From contig CAJUHY010000028.1 of assembly GCA_910585895.1 (NCBI GenBank), forward strand, positions 6,033 through 23,471: DNA of 17,439 nt, written 5' to 3'. Of this stretch, positions 1 through 8,116 are shown piece after piece. Source of the DNA: an uncultured Lachnospiraceae bacterium. Its GTDB lineage: Bacteria; Bacillota; Clostridia; Lachnospirales; Lachnospiraceae. Under the pieces are notes generated by a model, which saw only the letters and a program-made list of their open reading frames with translations, had not been told where the DNA came from and ran no database searches. The stretch's first letter is position 1, and the number at the start of each line of letters is the position of its first letter. Both the position numbers and the translations under genes were made by a program.

Positions 1-1
1 T

Positions 2-55
2 GCTGGTCCGGCGTCAGGTGGAAACAATGCTGGTCCGGCGTCAGGTGGAAACAAT
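2..55 (+). repeat. Two perfect tandem copies of a 27-bp in-frame coding repeat
   Basis: Bases 2-28 and 29-55 are identical. Each encodes Ala-Gly-Pro-Ala-Ser-Gly-Gly-Asn-Asn. Base 1 (t) fits the last base of a preceding copy. A degenerate third unit (Thr-Ala-Pro-Ala-Pro-Gly) follows. The array probably continues upstream, so its copy number is unknown. It forms a flexible linker in the host protein. Confidence 0.9.
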
Positions 56-1744
56 ACTGCTCCAGCGCCGGGAACAGGGGCGCTGCCCATCGGGTCAAGG
101 CAGCAGGTCAATGATGCTGTCAATGTTGAGATGGCTGAGGTTATGGCTGAAAATATAGATGAGAATCGCCGTGAGCAAGCTGACCAAAGAAGAGCTGGCG
201 CCGCCTTTGACAAGCTGGATGACCTGATAACGAAGAAAAAAAGAACCAGGAGAGGCAGAAAAGCCCGGCAGGAAGATAATGCCAATCCGGAGGGAGATAG
301 TCAGCGACAGGACAATCAGGAAACAGCCAATCAGGTACAAAATGATGAGGGGCAGGCGGATACGCCGCAAGGTGTTAAGAAAACAGTGGATAATCTGCGG
401 GGCGGGCAGCTTTATAAGGCGGTTGTCCTGGCGCGGCATCTGGAAAGAGGCGGACAAAATCCTATGGCGGATAATAAGTTTAAGGGTTTTTTCAATTCTT
501 CCGGCTTTAACTCCGCAGCAGATAAGATTAAATTGGTGGGTGCGGCGAATGCTACCGCAGTCCAATTGGATGCCACATTTAAAAAATCCTATGTCAGCCA
601 GGTGATATCTCTTGTCAGCAGCTTGGTTGGGTTTGTAACGACCATAAAGTCTCTTGTGCAGAAAATAAAGAGTTTCAAGGGGACAGAAGGAAAGTTTCAA
701 AGATTTATAGGCATAACTGGCATTCTCTCGGATTTTGCCATGGCGGTGTCAAAGGGAGCAGCCATTGCGCAGTCTATTGCTGCTTTCATGGGGAAATTTG
801 ATGGTATAGTAAAAAAAGTGATAGGATACATAACTGTATTTGCCAATGGAGCTTCACAAATTGGTGGAATCATAACGGGTGTGAATGGGCTGAAAAAGGC
901 TGTAAATAATCGTAATAAGATAAAAGGTATGCGGGATAATAGATGGGAAGAGGTAAAGAAGATGCTTCCCAGGTACATGGAACCGGAGGATGACGGTGGC
1001 CCGGAGGATGAGGAGGAAGAAAATCACGACCATGATACGGCGCAGGCAGGGCAGAACGCTGTGGCAGCGCAGACAGAACAGAACACTCCGGCAGCACAGG
1101 CAGGAGGAAAGAAAAAGCGTCTCAGTCCCAAACAGGCGAGGCAATTGGCAAAGCAGCGCAGAGCAACGATGAAAGAGAGGCGCGCTCTGGCAAATATGCT
1201 GCTTAGGCGGGAGGATGTCTCGGACGAGGATAAAGACAAGATTGTCAGTTACCTTGCCGCGTGCAGGATGGTTGAAAAACTAAAATCTGCTATTGGCTTG
1301 GGGGCTTCCGGCTTAGTAACAAACGCCATCGGGCTGGGTACCAGTATTGCTACCGGAGTATTTTATGCCGGCGATGCAAAAGCAGAGACTGCAAGTAAAC
1401 ATATGGGGATAATTTCCGGATTTGCAGGAACCGGGGTATCTGCGGCTAAGCTAGGCGTTGACAAGGTGAATCAAAAGAAGCAGAACAATGAAGAGACAAA
1501 GATGATGAAAGAAAGGCTCTGGGGGCATATACATGAATTGGATAATGATAAATATGGGTTAAAGGGAATCTCTGAATCTCTGGAGGCAGACCCATCACCG
1601 GAGAAAGCAGCAGAAGCAAAAGGAGTGGTTGCCAAGTACAATGCTGTCGATGCGCAATTGAAAGGCGCATTTGTAAATTATGGAGCAGTTTTTAAAGCCA
1701 AGAATGCAGAAGAGTTTCGCAAGCTGCTGGTGGCTGGGATATAG
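2..1744 (+). CDS. eCIS-associated repeat protein with membrane-active-like segments, 5' end outside window
   Basis: The frame is open from base 2 with no stop before ATG 131, so the gene starts upstream and 580 C-terminal residues are visible. Order: two exact copies of a nine-residue Ala/Gly/Pro/Ser/Asn repeat, then a charged region rich in Lys, Arg, Asp and Gln (residues about 50-125). Next come hydrophobic glycine/alanine-rich stretches at about 198-220 and 236-301, an acidic then Ala/Gln-rich linker (about 326-370), a basic patch, and another Gly/Ala hydrophobic stretch at about 431-457. The tail is charged. I do not recognise a named domain in this part. It lies 10 bases before an Afp15/Pvc15-like ATPase and is probably in the same operon. 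eCIS loci often carry a long linker-rich DUF4157 (eCIS_core) or effector protein near that ATPase, so this may be the C-terminal half of one. That assignment is inference; the missing N-terminus would decide. Confidence 0.6.
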   Translation, partial: AGPASGGNNAGPASGGNNTAPAPGTGALPIGSRQQVNDAVNVEMAEVMAENIDENRREQADQRRAGAAFDKLDDLITKKKRTRRGRKARQEDNANPEGDSQRQDNQETANQVQNDEGQADTPQGVKKTVDNLRGGQLYKAVVLARHLERGGQNPMADNKFKGFFNSSGFNSAADKIKLVGAANATAVQLDATFKKSYVSQVISLVSSLVGFVTTIKSLVQKIKSFKGTEGKFQRFIGITGILSDFAMAVSKGAAIAQSIAAFMGKFDGIVKKVIGYITVFANGASQIGGIITGVNGLKKAVNNRNKIKGMRDNRWEEVKKMLPRYMEPEDDGGPEDEEEENHDHDTAQAGQNAVAAQTEQNTPAAQAGGKKKRLSPKQARQLAKQRRATMKERRALANMLLRREDVSDEDKDKIVSYLAACRMVEKLKSAIGLGASGLVTNAIGLGTSIATGVFYAGDAKAETASKHMGIISGFAGTGVSAAKLGVDKVNQKKQNNEETKMMKERLWGHIHELDNDKYGLKGISESLEADPSPEKAAEAKGVVAKYNAVDAQLKGAFVNYGAVFKAKNAEEFRKLLVAGI

Positions 1745-1754
1745 GTAGCAGGAA

Positions 1755-3962
1755 ATGGATGGTGAAGGGATGTTTGCGGGGCAGGAAGAATATTTCCAGG
1801 AGCTGCTGGTCCTGGTAAGGAAAGAAATCAGCCTTTATACGAAATATGCGGTGCGCCTTACAGAGAAAGGGACGGTCCGTCATATTTACCAGACGAAATT
1901 ATTTAAAGAGGAACTTGCCAATATTTTGCAGGACCCCTTTGCGCATATGGAGCGAGATAGCTATAACAAGGAGCGGGAAGAACTTTTTGCGCAGTGGCGC
2001 ATATTTCACGAGAAGGCTTACCGCACCATCAAAGAAGGCAATATAATGCTTCCCTTTGCTTATATGCTGCGCAGGCTGGGGCTGGATGAGTTTGAGCAGT
2101 ACCTTGCCTGTCTTGCCATAGCTCCGGAACTGAACCGGGAGTTTGAACGTATGTATGCTTATCTCCAGGACGACCTTGCCTGGAGGTATCCATCCCTGGA
2201 TTTGTGCGTCAAGATGTACGTGATGGATGAAAACATACAGAATAGGCTAATCCATCGTGTATTTGCCCGCAAGGAGTTTCTTGGCTGTGTGTTCGGCGCA
2301 AGGACCATGACACAGGAGAGCGAAAGGTCCTGGCAGTTTAAGCTGAGGAATGATTTGATAGATTTTGTGTTTTTCTATGAAGCGGATTTGCTGGACAGGA
2401 AAGAAAGCTATCATGTTTTTCTCCCCTCAGCATCTGTGGAGAAAGAATGCAATATCAACCGTGGGGTGTCAGAACATATCGTCAAACGCTTGCACGATGG
2501 AGCGGACGTCAGAGAGGATGGACAGGGAATGCGGTTGTTCCTGCTGCGGGGAGCGTATGGTAGCGGGAAAAAGCTGCAGATAATCAGGGCGGCTGGTTGT
2601 TTAGGTCATGCAGTTTTGTTTGTGGATTTGCGGGCGTTAGTTTGCCAAAAAGAAGAGCAGATTCTAGAAGCGGTCTGCAATGCCGTGGTGCGTGCTGTCT
2701 TAGATCAGGCGTTTCTGGTATTTGAACATTGGGAAGCTGTCTGGACAAAAGAGCGCAAAAGCCGTCAGCTGGCGTTAGGATTTTTACAAAAGGCGTCTTT
2801 GTTTTTTAAGCAGGTATTTCTCACCATAGAGGAAGGAGCGGGTGAAGATATTCTGGGCGGAGAGTACCCACAAGGGTATGAGAGCGAAGAATTCTGTCTG
2901 CGTTTTCCCTCCATCCGGGAGAGGAGCATGTTATGGAAATCATTTTTGTCAGCAGGAGAGGTGCGCCTGAAAGAGGAAGAGGTCTGTGACAAATTGGCGG
3001 CACAGTTTGATTTTTCGCCGGGCATGATTAAGGAGGCGGCAGAAATAGCATGCCGTGATGCACAGCTGCAGGGGCAAGAAGAAGTTCCTGCTGCTTTTTT
3101 GTACCGTGCCTGTCAGCAGAAAATTTCCCATCGTCTGGGGGAACGCGCCAGCAGGGTTAACGCGGCATATACCTGGGAGGACTTGGTGCTTGAGAAGGGC
3201 GCTAAGGAGCTTTTGCGGCAGGCGTGCGGGCAAATATCATTCCGTGGTAAGGTCTATGAAGAATGGGGATTTGAACAGAAGGTTGCCTATGGCAGGGGAG
3301 TTTCGCTTCTTTTTGCAGGGCCTCCGGGGACCGGCAAGACCATGGCGGCGCAGGTGCTTGCCCGGGAGTTGAACCTGGAGTTGTATAAAGTAGATCTTTC
3401 CGGCGTCTTATCAAAATATATCGGAGAGACGCAGAAAAATTTGCGGGAGATTTTTGATGAAGTGAAAAAAAGCAGGAGCATCCTCTTTTTTGACGAGGCG
3501 GATGTGCTTTTCGGAAAGCGTGTGGACGTCTCAGATGCCAGGGATATCAGCGCCAATGCGCAGACGGCGTACCTCTTGCAGAAGATGGAGGAATACGACG
3601 GCATAACCATCCTTGCCACTAATTTGATGCAGAATTTTGACGATGCCTATAAACGGCGCATGAAATTCATTATCCGCTTTTCATTCCCTCAGGAGGGACA
3701 GCGCAGAGAGCTGTGGCAGAAGGTATTCCCCCGGCAGATGCCGCTTGATGGGGATATTGATATTGATTTTCTTGCGGGCAATTTTGAACTCTCGGGGGCG
3801 AGCATCAAGAATATTGCTGTGAACGCGGCGTTCATTGCTGCTTCCCGCAGAGAAATTACCGGCATGGGGCATATTATGGAGGCGCTGCAGCAGGAATATG
3901 AGAAATCTGGAAAAATACTTGGAAAAGCGGAGCTGAAAGAGTATTATATTTATAAGATATGA
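1755..3962 (+). CDS. AAA+ ATPase of the contractile injection system (Afp15/Pvc15) type
   Basis: 735 residues. The C-terminal AAA+ module is complete: Walker A GPPGTGKT at 522-529, Walker B ILFFDEAD at 576-583, sensor-1 ATN at 621-623, and paired arginines 634-635 in the finger region before a Phe-Ser-Phe-Pro strand. An earlier module has a P-loop-like GAYGSGKK at 266-273 but only a weak Walker B (LVFEHWEAV near 321), so it is probably degenerate. Residues 1-240 are helical and resemble the N-terminal extension of this family. A degenerate module followed by an active Cdc48-like module is the architecture of eCIS ATPases, which are needed for particle assembly or maturation. The gene follows the repeat protein by 10 bases with only a weak ribosome site, suggesting translational coupling. 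Met-6 is an alternative start, but its AAGGG has no spacer. Another CDC48-like ATPase is possible, because the sheath and tube genes are outside the window. Confidence 0.82.
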   Translation: MDGEGMFAGQEEYFQELLVLVRKEISLYTKYAVRLTEKGTVRHIYQTKLFKEELANILQDPFAHMERDSYNKEREELFAQWRIFHEKAYRTIKEGNIMLPFAYMLRRLGLDEFEQYLACLAIAPELNREFERMYAYLQDDLAWRYPSLDLCVKMYVMDENIQNRLIHRVFARKEFLGCVFGARTMTQESERSWQFKLRNDLIDFVFFYEADLLDRKESYHVFLPSASVEKECNINRGVSEHIVKRLHDGADVREDGQGMRLFLLRGAYGSGKKLQIIRAAGCLGHAVLFVDLRALVCQKEEQILEAVCNAVVRAVLDQAFLVFEHWEAVWTKERKSRQLALGFLQKASLFFKQVFLTIEEGAGEDILGGEYPQGYESEEFCLRFPSIRERSMLWKSFLSAGEVRLKEEEVCDKLAAQFDFSPGMIKEAAEIACRDAQLQGQEEVPAAFLYRACQQKISHRLGERASRVNAAYTWEDLVLEKGAKELLRQACGQISFRGKVYEEWGFEQKVAYGRGVSLLFAGPPGTGKTMAAQVLARELNLELYKVDLSGVLSKYIGETQKNLREIFDEVKKSRSILFFDEADVLFGKRVDVSDARDISANAQTAYLLQKMEEYDGITILATNLMQNFDDAYKRRMKFIIRFSFPQEGQRRELWQKVFPRQMPLDGDIDIDFLAGNFELSGASIKNIAVNAAFIAASRREITGMGHIMEALQQEYEKSGKILGKAELKEYYIYKI

Positions 3963-4002
3963 CGCAGCAATCAGTGGAAATAGGTACGAGATGGCGATAA
4001 CC

Positions 4003-4020
4003 GCAGTGCCATAGGCACGC
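4003..4020 (+). other. Small GC-rich hairpin between the ATPase and the acidic gene
   Basis: GTGCC (4006-4010) pairs with GGCAC (4014-4018) around a 3-base loop. The stem extends by GC pairs at 4003-4004/4019-4020 past a bulged A. It has no U-tract, so it is not a terminator. It ends six bases before the Shine-Dalgarno of the next gene and could affect processing or translation. Confidence 0.35.
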
Positions 4021-4035
4021 AGAATGGAGGAAATG

Positions 4036-4578
4036 ATGAATAAAGAAGAATTGCGGGAAGGCTTAAAGAGACTGGAGGAATATGTCAGCAAGCAGGGAAT
4101 TAAGAATATGTTTCTGGAGGAAGGGAAAGAGGCGGCGATGGACACGTTGCTGCTTGGACTGGAGCTGGAGGAGGATTTAAGCATAGATATCAGCTGCAAT
4201 TTTGTCCATGCGCCGGAGTTTGGCAATGTTCTGCAGTATTATGGACAACTGGAATTGAATTCCATCCTGGAAGAAAATCCCCAGGCGTTTACAGAATTGA
4301 ATATCTATCAGATGCTCAATGCGCTGAACAGGGAGCTTCCAGTCGGGCAGTTCCTCTATATACAGGAAGAAGGAGAGGAGCAGGTGCGTCACCTTATCGG
4401 TATCCGCTATACGATGCTCACGGATTTGGAAGATGAGGCAGAATTGGCAAAATGTTTCAGTATTGTGGAGATGCTCATGAATATTTATGAGGTGCTCTGC
4501 AGCACCCTCCTGCTGTTGATGGAAGGTGAATCTTTGAGCGAGGCCATGGATATCATGGCAGGTTTAATGGAAGAATAA
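4036..4578 (+). CDS. Small acidic protein at the end of the eCIS-like operon, function unknown
   Basis: I chose ATG 4036 (180 residues) because GGAGG at 4026-4030 lies five bases upstream; in-frame ATGs at 4024 and 4033 are too close to or before that site. The protein is strongly acidic, soluble and mixed alpha/beta, with no signal peptide and no cysteine-rich or catalytic motif I can identify. Its length and alternating amphipathic pattern resemble YbjN or type III secretion chaperone-like folds, but I see no sequence motif that proves this. It lies 73 bases downstream of the ATPase on the same strand with no terminator between them, so it is probably co-transcribed and may be a chaperone or adaptor for the injection system or its cargo (inference). 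Its last 26 bases overlap the convergent kinase gene. Confidence 0.65.
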   Translation: MNKEELREGLKRLEEYVSKQGIKNMFLEEGKEAAMDTLLLGLELEEDLSIDISCNFVHAPEFGNVLQYYGQLELNSILEENPQAFTELNIYQMLNALNRELPVGQFLYIQEEGEEQVRHLIGIRYTMLTDLEDEAELAKCFSIVEMLMNIYEVLCSTLLLLMEGESLSEAMDIMAGLMEE

Positions 4579-5869
4579 TCTGCAAGGTGAAGAACCCATT
4601 TTCCTGATGGAAATTTACCATGGCATTGGTCTGTCTGGCAAAAGAGAGGATGCTTCTTGTGCCGATGCCGTGGTTCTTGCCTCTCTGTGAGATGGGCAGC
4701 CCATCTTTGTTAAATTGAATCGTTTTGCTGCATGTATTGGAGAGTTCCATCAGGTATTGCTCTCCCAACATGCGGCTTTTTAGTTTAATGAAACGTGGCT
4801 CCGGTTCATTTTTACAGGCGTTCAGTGCATTTTCCAGAGCATTGGCAAGCGCAACAGAGAAGGAGGGGGAACGGAATTTGTCAATGGGAGGGGACAGGAA
4901 AGCAGTCTGCACCTGGATGCCCTCATTCTCGGCGAGTTCCAGGTAAAAAGCCAGTACGGCATTGATGATGTAATCTTTGCAGTAAGTTTTGACTTGAATT
5001 TTGCCGACAGTCGTCTCTAACTCGGACAATAGCTGCCTGGCTTCCTCCACAGAGCCGTTCTGTAGGCAGGTGTTAATGATATTGGAAAAATGCCGGATGT
5101 CATGCCGCAGAATTCTCATTTTTTCTTCAGTGGCGTGCATGTTCCTGACCTGTGTTTCCATTGTGGAAATCTGCAGCGTCAGTATGTCACGCTGATGGGA
5201 AATCATCTGAAATTGGTACTGCCGCAGGATGCTCTGATAGACGAAAATATAGACGACCAAAATTAATAAGAGGATTCCTAACAGGTACAGGATACGCACA
5301 GGCTCTTTGATATAGTAGATGGGATAGTTTGCTACAAAAAGCAGCAGTGCGCTGAAAAATACTGGAATCAGTGAAAGAGGCCCCCAGCCAATCTGCACAG
5401 CTTTTGTCAGTTCCAAAAAAGGTCTGCGCAGATATCTGTATTCCAGGAGGATTACAAATCCATAGGTAGCAATGAGAATCAGGAAATAACTGACTATTTT
5501 GCCATGGACAGCGGTGTTTATCAGAAGCGCAGCCATTGTCAGTATGTAAGAAAACATGACCTGCGTGGCATAGTTAAACACAGACAGAGCAGGAGAATTA
5601 CAGTCCATAGCGTAAGCAAGCGCGATGGCAGGCACGGAAATCGTAAGGAACATGCAGCGGGTAAACATGAAAAATCCTGCAAAATAGATGATAAGACCTG
5701 TGATTACGCCAATCCATACCAGATAAATGCCAAATAAGCAAAGTACTTTGCGGGTGTGGTATTTGAAAGCAGTCAGGCTTGACATCATGCCCAGCGTCAG
5801 AGTGGTAATTAGAATTACGCGCATGATATGGATGATGATGTTATTATCACAGAAATTTCCTAAGGTCAT
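4553..5869 (-). CDS. GHKL sensor histidine kinase, AgrC-like
   Basis: 438 residues. The N-terminal half (about 12-212) is hydrophobic, with about six membrane helices, as in AgrC/ComD-type peptide-sensing kinases. A coiled segment (about 215-250) leads to the H-box RHDIRH, with predicted phosphorylated His-256. The GHKL ATPase domain follows, with N-box NALENALNA (343-351) and G-box NHGIGTRSI (399-407). Kinases of this group phosphorylate LytTR regulators. The start is supported by a strong GGAGGAG just upstream and by a four-base ATGA overlap with the stop of the regulator gene, implying coupled translation. No agrB or agrD-like gene is visible nearby, so the ligand is unknown. The family call is secure; the signal and targets are not. 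Confidence 0.92.
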   Translation of the reverse strand: MTLGNFCDNNIIIHIMRVILITTLTLGMMSSLTAFKYHTRKVLCLFGIYLVWIGVITGLIIYFAGFFMFTRCMFLTISVPAIALAYAMDCNSPALSVFNYATQVMFSYILTMAALLINTAVHGKIVSYFLILIATYGFVILLEYRYLRRPFLELTKAVQIGWGPLSLIPVFFSALLLFVANYPIYYIKEPVRILYLLGILLLILVVYIFVYQSILRQYQFQMISHQRDILTLQISTMETQVRNMHATEEKMRILRHDIRHFSNIINTCLQNGSVEEARQLLSELETTVGKIQVKTYCKDYIINAVLAFYLELAENEGIQVQTAFLSPPIDKFRSPSFSVALANALENALNACKNEPEPRFIKLKSRMLGEQYLMELSNTCSKTIQFNKDGLPISQRGKNHGIGTRSILSFARQTNAMVNFHQENGFFTLQIILPLNLP

Positions 5870-6609
5870 GCGTTCTCCTCCTCTCTGAGCCAGTAGCTGA
5901 TGTAGCTTTGCTGGACTTTTGCCGTAAAAGAGCGGGCAACCGGAACAGTATCGCCGGTAGTCAGAGACAGCGTATTGGTTGTCAGGCTGCTCGCATAATT
6001 CAGGTTTACCACAAAGGATGTGTGAGTCTTTATAAAATTGGGCTGTTCTAGCAGCGGCGCCAAAAACTGGTTAAAGCCGGAGCGCAGATACAGGCTTTTG
6101 AGATGTCTCCCATCTGCCAGATGAAAATGGCAGACGTGGGAGAGCAGTTCTGCATAAACTACCATGTGAAAGGAAATCTGCTGGATTCCCGTTGCTGTTT
6201 TGAGAATAAATACGCTGCCGTTTTGCTGCTGCAGACGATTGGCAATTTTATCAAAGAGCGGAAACAGGATGTCCTTCTCTACAGGTTTGCAGATATAATT
6301 AAAAGCGTACAGACGGAACGCATCTGGATAATAGTCCCTGCTTGAGGACAGATAGACGATTAAAGGCTCTGCGAGCATATGGCAGAGCTGTTCTCCTAAA
6401 GTTATCCCCGTCATTTCCGGCATCAGGATATCGAGCAGGAAAAGGTCAAAGGATTCACCTCCCGCAACATCGTCGAGTAAGTGAAAAGGGGAGCGGAAGA
6501 TTTTAAGTTTGATTTCCGGTTTGTTTTGTTTGCGGGACCATTCCTGAATCAGATTTGCCGTCTTAGCTAAATCTCTATTGTCATCATCACAGATGGCAAG
6601 ACGTAGCAT
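5866..6609 (-). CDS. LytTR-family response regulator
   Basis: 247 residues. The receiver domain (1-120) has the acidic triad CDDD at 7-10, phosphoacceptor Asp-60 in FLLDILMPEM, and conserved Lys-108 in ICKP. The C-terminal half (about 135-240) has the beta-rich LytTR DNA-binding pattern, including FIKTHTSFVVNLNY. An open frame runs upstream to 6768, but ATG 6609 is the true start: it gives the canonical receiver N-terminus MLRLAICDDD and has AGAGGTG seven bases before it. It is first in a two-gene operon with the kinase. Its targets are unknown; candidates are the divergent ion-transport operon or the neighbouring eCIS-like genes, but no clear LytTR direct repeats were found between 6610 and 6847. 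Confidence 0.93.
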   Translation of the reverse strand: MLRLAICDDDNRDLAKTANLIQEWSRKQNKPEIKLKIFRSPFHLLDDVAGGESFDLFLLDILMPEMTGITLGEQLCHMLAEPLIVYLSSSRDYYPDAFRLYAFNYICKPVEKDILFPLFDKIANRLQQQNGSVFILKTATGIQQISFHMVVYAELLSHVCHFHLADGRHLKSLYLRSGFNQFLAPLLEQPNFIKTHTSFVVNLNYASSLTTNTLSLTTGDTVPVARSFTAKVQQSYISYWLREEENA

Positions 6610-6643
6610 TTTGATACACCTCTTTCGTATAATTTCCATATAA

Positions 6644-6673
6644 AGTATAGTATGTTTTTGTCTAAATTGCCAG
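6644..6673 (-). promoter_or_regulatory. Candidate promoter of the regulator/kinase operon
   Basis: Read on the minus strand, TATACT (6644-6649) serves as -10 and CTGGCA (6668-6673) as -35, with an 18-base spacer, 35 bases before the start codon. The -10 is good and the -35 only fair. Confidence 0.45.
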
Positions 6674-6725
6674 AATTTGGGATGAACAATGTTTATTTGG
6701 GGATAAATATATGCCGCCATGCCGC

Positions 6726-6742
6726 TTATTTGTTGCAAATAA
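6726..6742. promoter_or_regulatory. 17-bp inverted repeat, candidate operator upstream of the chloride transporter
   Basis: TTATTTG (6726-6732) and CAAATAA (6736-6742) are perfect inverted arms around TTG. The element lies in the divergent region and includes TTGCAA (6733-6738), which could be a -35, but the matching -10 (TAAATA, 6756) is weak. A better -10-like TAGAAT at 6791 lacks a -35. No regulator is assigned. Confidence 0.4.
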
Positions 6743-6847
6743 TGCATAATTGGTGTAAATAGCCACAAAAAGCAAAAATTTCGTTAGGATTAGAATGAGC
6801 AATAAGGCAATATGAGCCGTCATTTCATAGAAAGATAAGGAGACGAG

Positions 6848-8098
6848 ATGAGCAGGACAGTAAGGAATAATGTATATCTGATTATTTTCTGCGGCATTAT
6901 GGGGGTCGTGGCGGGAAGCGTGATATGGGCATTTTTAAAGGTGATGTCTCTAGGTATCAGCTTTTTGTGGGAGTGGGTTCCCCAACAGTTTCCCATACCC
7001 TGTTACACCGTGCTTGTGTGTACTATAGGCGCAGCTTTAATTGGTTGTTTCCGCTGGAAATTTGGGGATTATCCAGAAGAACTTGATGCTGTGATGGCGA
7101 GAGTGAAGGCTGAGAAAAAATATGATTATTCTAATATGGCAGCCCTTCTCTTAAGTGCGCTGTTTCCACTATTGCTTGGAAGCAGTATTGGACCGGAAGC
7201 AGGTCTTACTGGGGTAATTGTAGGTCTTTGTTATTGGGTCGGCGATAATCTTTCTTTTGCAAGGCAGAATGCCAGAGAATATTCACAGGTTGGCGCGGCA
7301 GTGACTTTGGGCGTGTTATTCCGTTCTCCTCTGTTTGGTGTGTTTGCAGTGGAGGAAGAAAATCTTGATAAGGAAATTGTCAAACTTCCTGGAGGCCTCA
7401 AGTTATTTCTGTATGGTCTTGCGGCGGCAGCAGGAATAGGTGGTTATATGCTGCTGTCACAATTGTTTGGCGCAGGGTTATCATCCTTACCTGCGTTTGC
7501 GGATATGCAGCCGGGGGTCGTTGACTATCTGTTGATGGCGGTATACATTTTTCTGGGTTGTCTGCTGGCAAAATTTTATTTTATCTCACATAAAGCAGCA
7601 GAAAAGACCGTGGCAAAGCTCCCGCCGGTGCTGAGAGAGACTGTGGGCGGGTTGTGCCTTGGAGGTCTGGGCATGGCAATTCCAGCGCTGATGTTTTCCG
7701 GTGAGGAGGCAATGGGTGAACTGGCAGCAGGCGTTGAGGTTTATGCGCCGCTGATGCTTGCCGCTATTGCACTGTTAAAAGTACTGCTCACAAATATCTG
7801 TATCCAGTCAGGACTGAAAGGCGGGCACTTTTTCCCTATCATCTATGCAGGGGTATGCCTTGGCTATGCTGTCTCAGGAATTGTTTTTGTCCATGCAGGC
7901 GGACATGCAGTGTTTGCGGCGGCAACGGTGACGGCGGCGCTTTTGGGAGGAATTATGAGAAAACCTCTGGCAGTGACGTTGTTATTGTTTTTGTGTTTTC
8001 CGGTTAAACTGTTTTTATGGATTTTCCTTGCGGCAGCGGCAGGAAACATTATTCTGTCCTTTGCAGATTCTGCAAAAGAAAAAAACAAACAAAAATAA
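6848..8098 (+). CDS. ClC-family chloride channel or chloride/proton antiporter
   Basis: 416 residues with about ten or more membrane helices. Two ClC signature regions are recognisable: GSSIGPEAGL (111-120), equivalent to GSxxGxEGP, with Glu-117 at the position of the gating glutamate; and GGHFFP (325-330), matching GxFxP. Retention of the glutamate fits either proton-coupled exchange or gated conductance. The usual GREGP is altered to GPEAG, and no clear GSGIP is seen, so this is a divergent member, shorter than the E. coli antiporter. AAGGAG lies shortly before ATG 6848. It is first in a run with the HdeD-like gene (18-base gap) and the potassium channel gene (9-base gap). Together they suggest ion and pH balance at the membrane. 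Confidence 0.85.
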   Translation: MSRTVRNNVYLIIFCGIMGVVAGSVIWAFLKVMSLGISFLWEWVPQQFPIPCYTVLVCTIGAALIGCFRWKFGDYPEELDAVMARVKAEKKYDYSNMAALLLSALFPLLLGSSIGPEAGLTGVIVGLCYWVGDNLSFARQNAREYSQVGAAVTLGVLFRSPLFGVFAVEEENLDKEIVKLPGGLKLFLYGLAAAAGIGGYMLLSQLFGAGLSSLPAFADMQPGVVDYLLMAVYIFLGCLLAKFYFISHKAAEKTVAKLPPVLRETVGGLCLGGLGMAIPALMFSGEEAMGELAAGVEVYAPLMLAAIALLKVLLTNICIQSGLKGGHFFPIIYAGVCLGYAVSGIVFVHAGGHAVFAAATVTAALLGGIMRKPLAVTLLLFLCFPVKLFLWIFLAAAAGNIILSFADSAKEKNKQK

Positions 8099-8116
8099 AA
8101 ATTAGGAGGAATTGTT

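Noticed and set aside
2..55. 27-bp direct repeats as the edge of a CRISPR array
   Set aside because: The copies are adjacent with no spacers, keep the reading frame and encode a simple linker.
6610..6768. Longer response regulator starting at 6768
   Set aside because: The extra residues are not part of a receiver domain and ATG 6609 has a proper ribosome site and canonical N-terminus.
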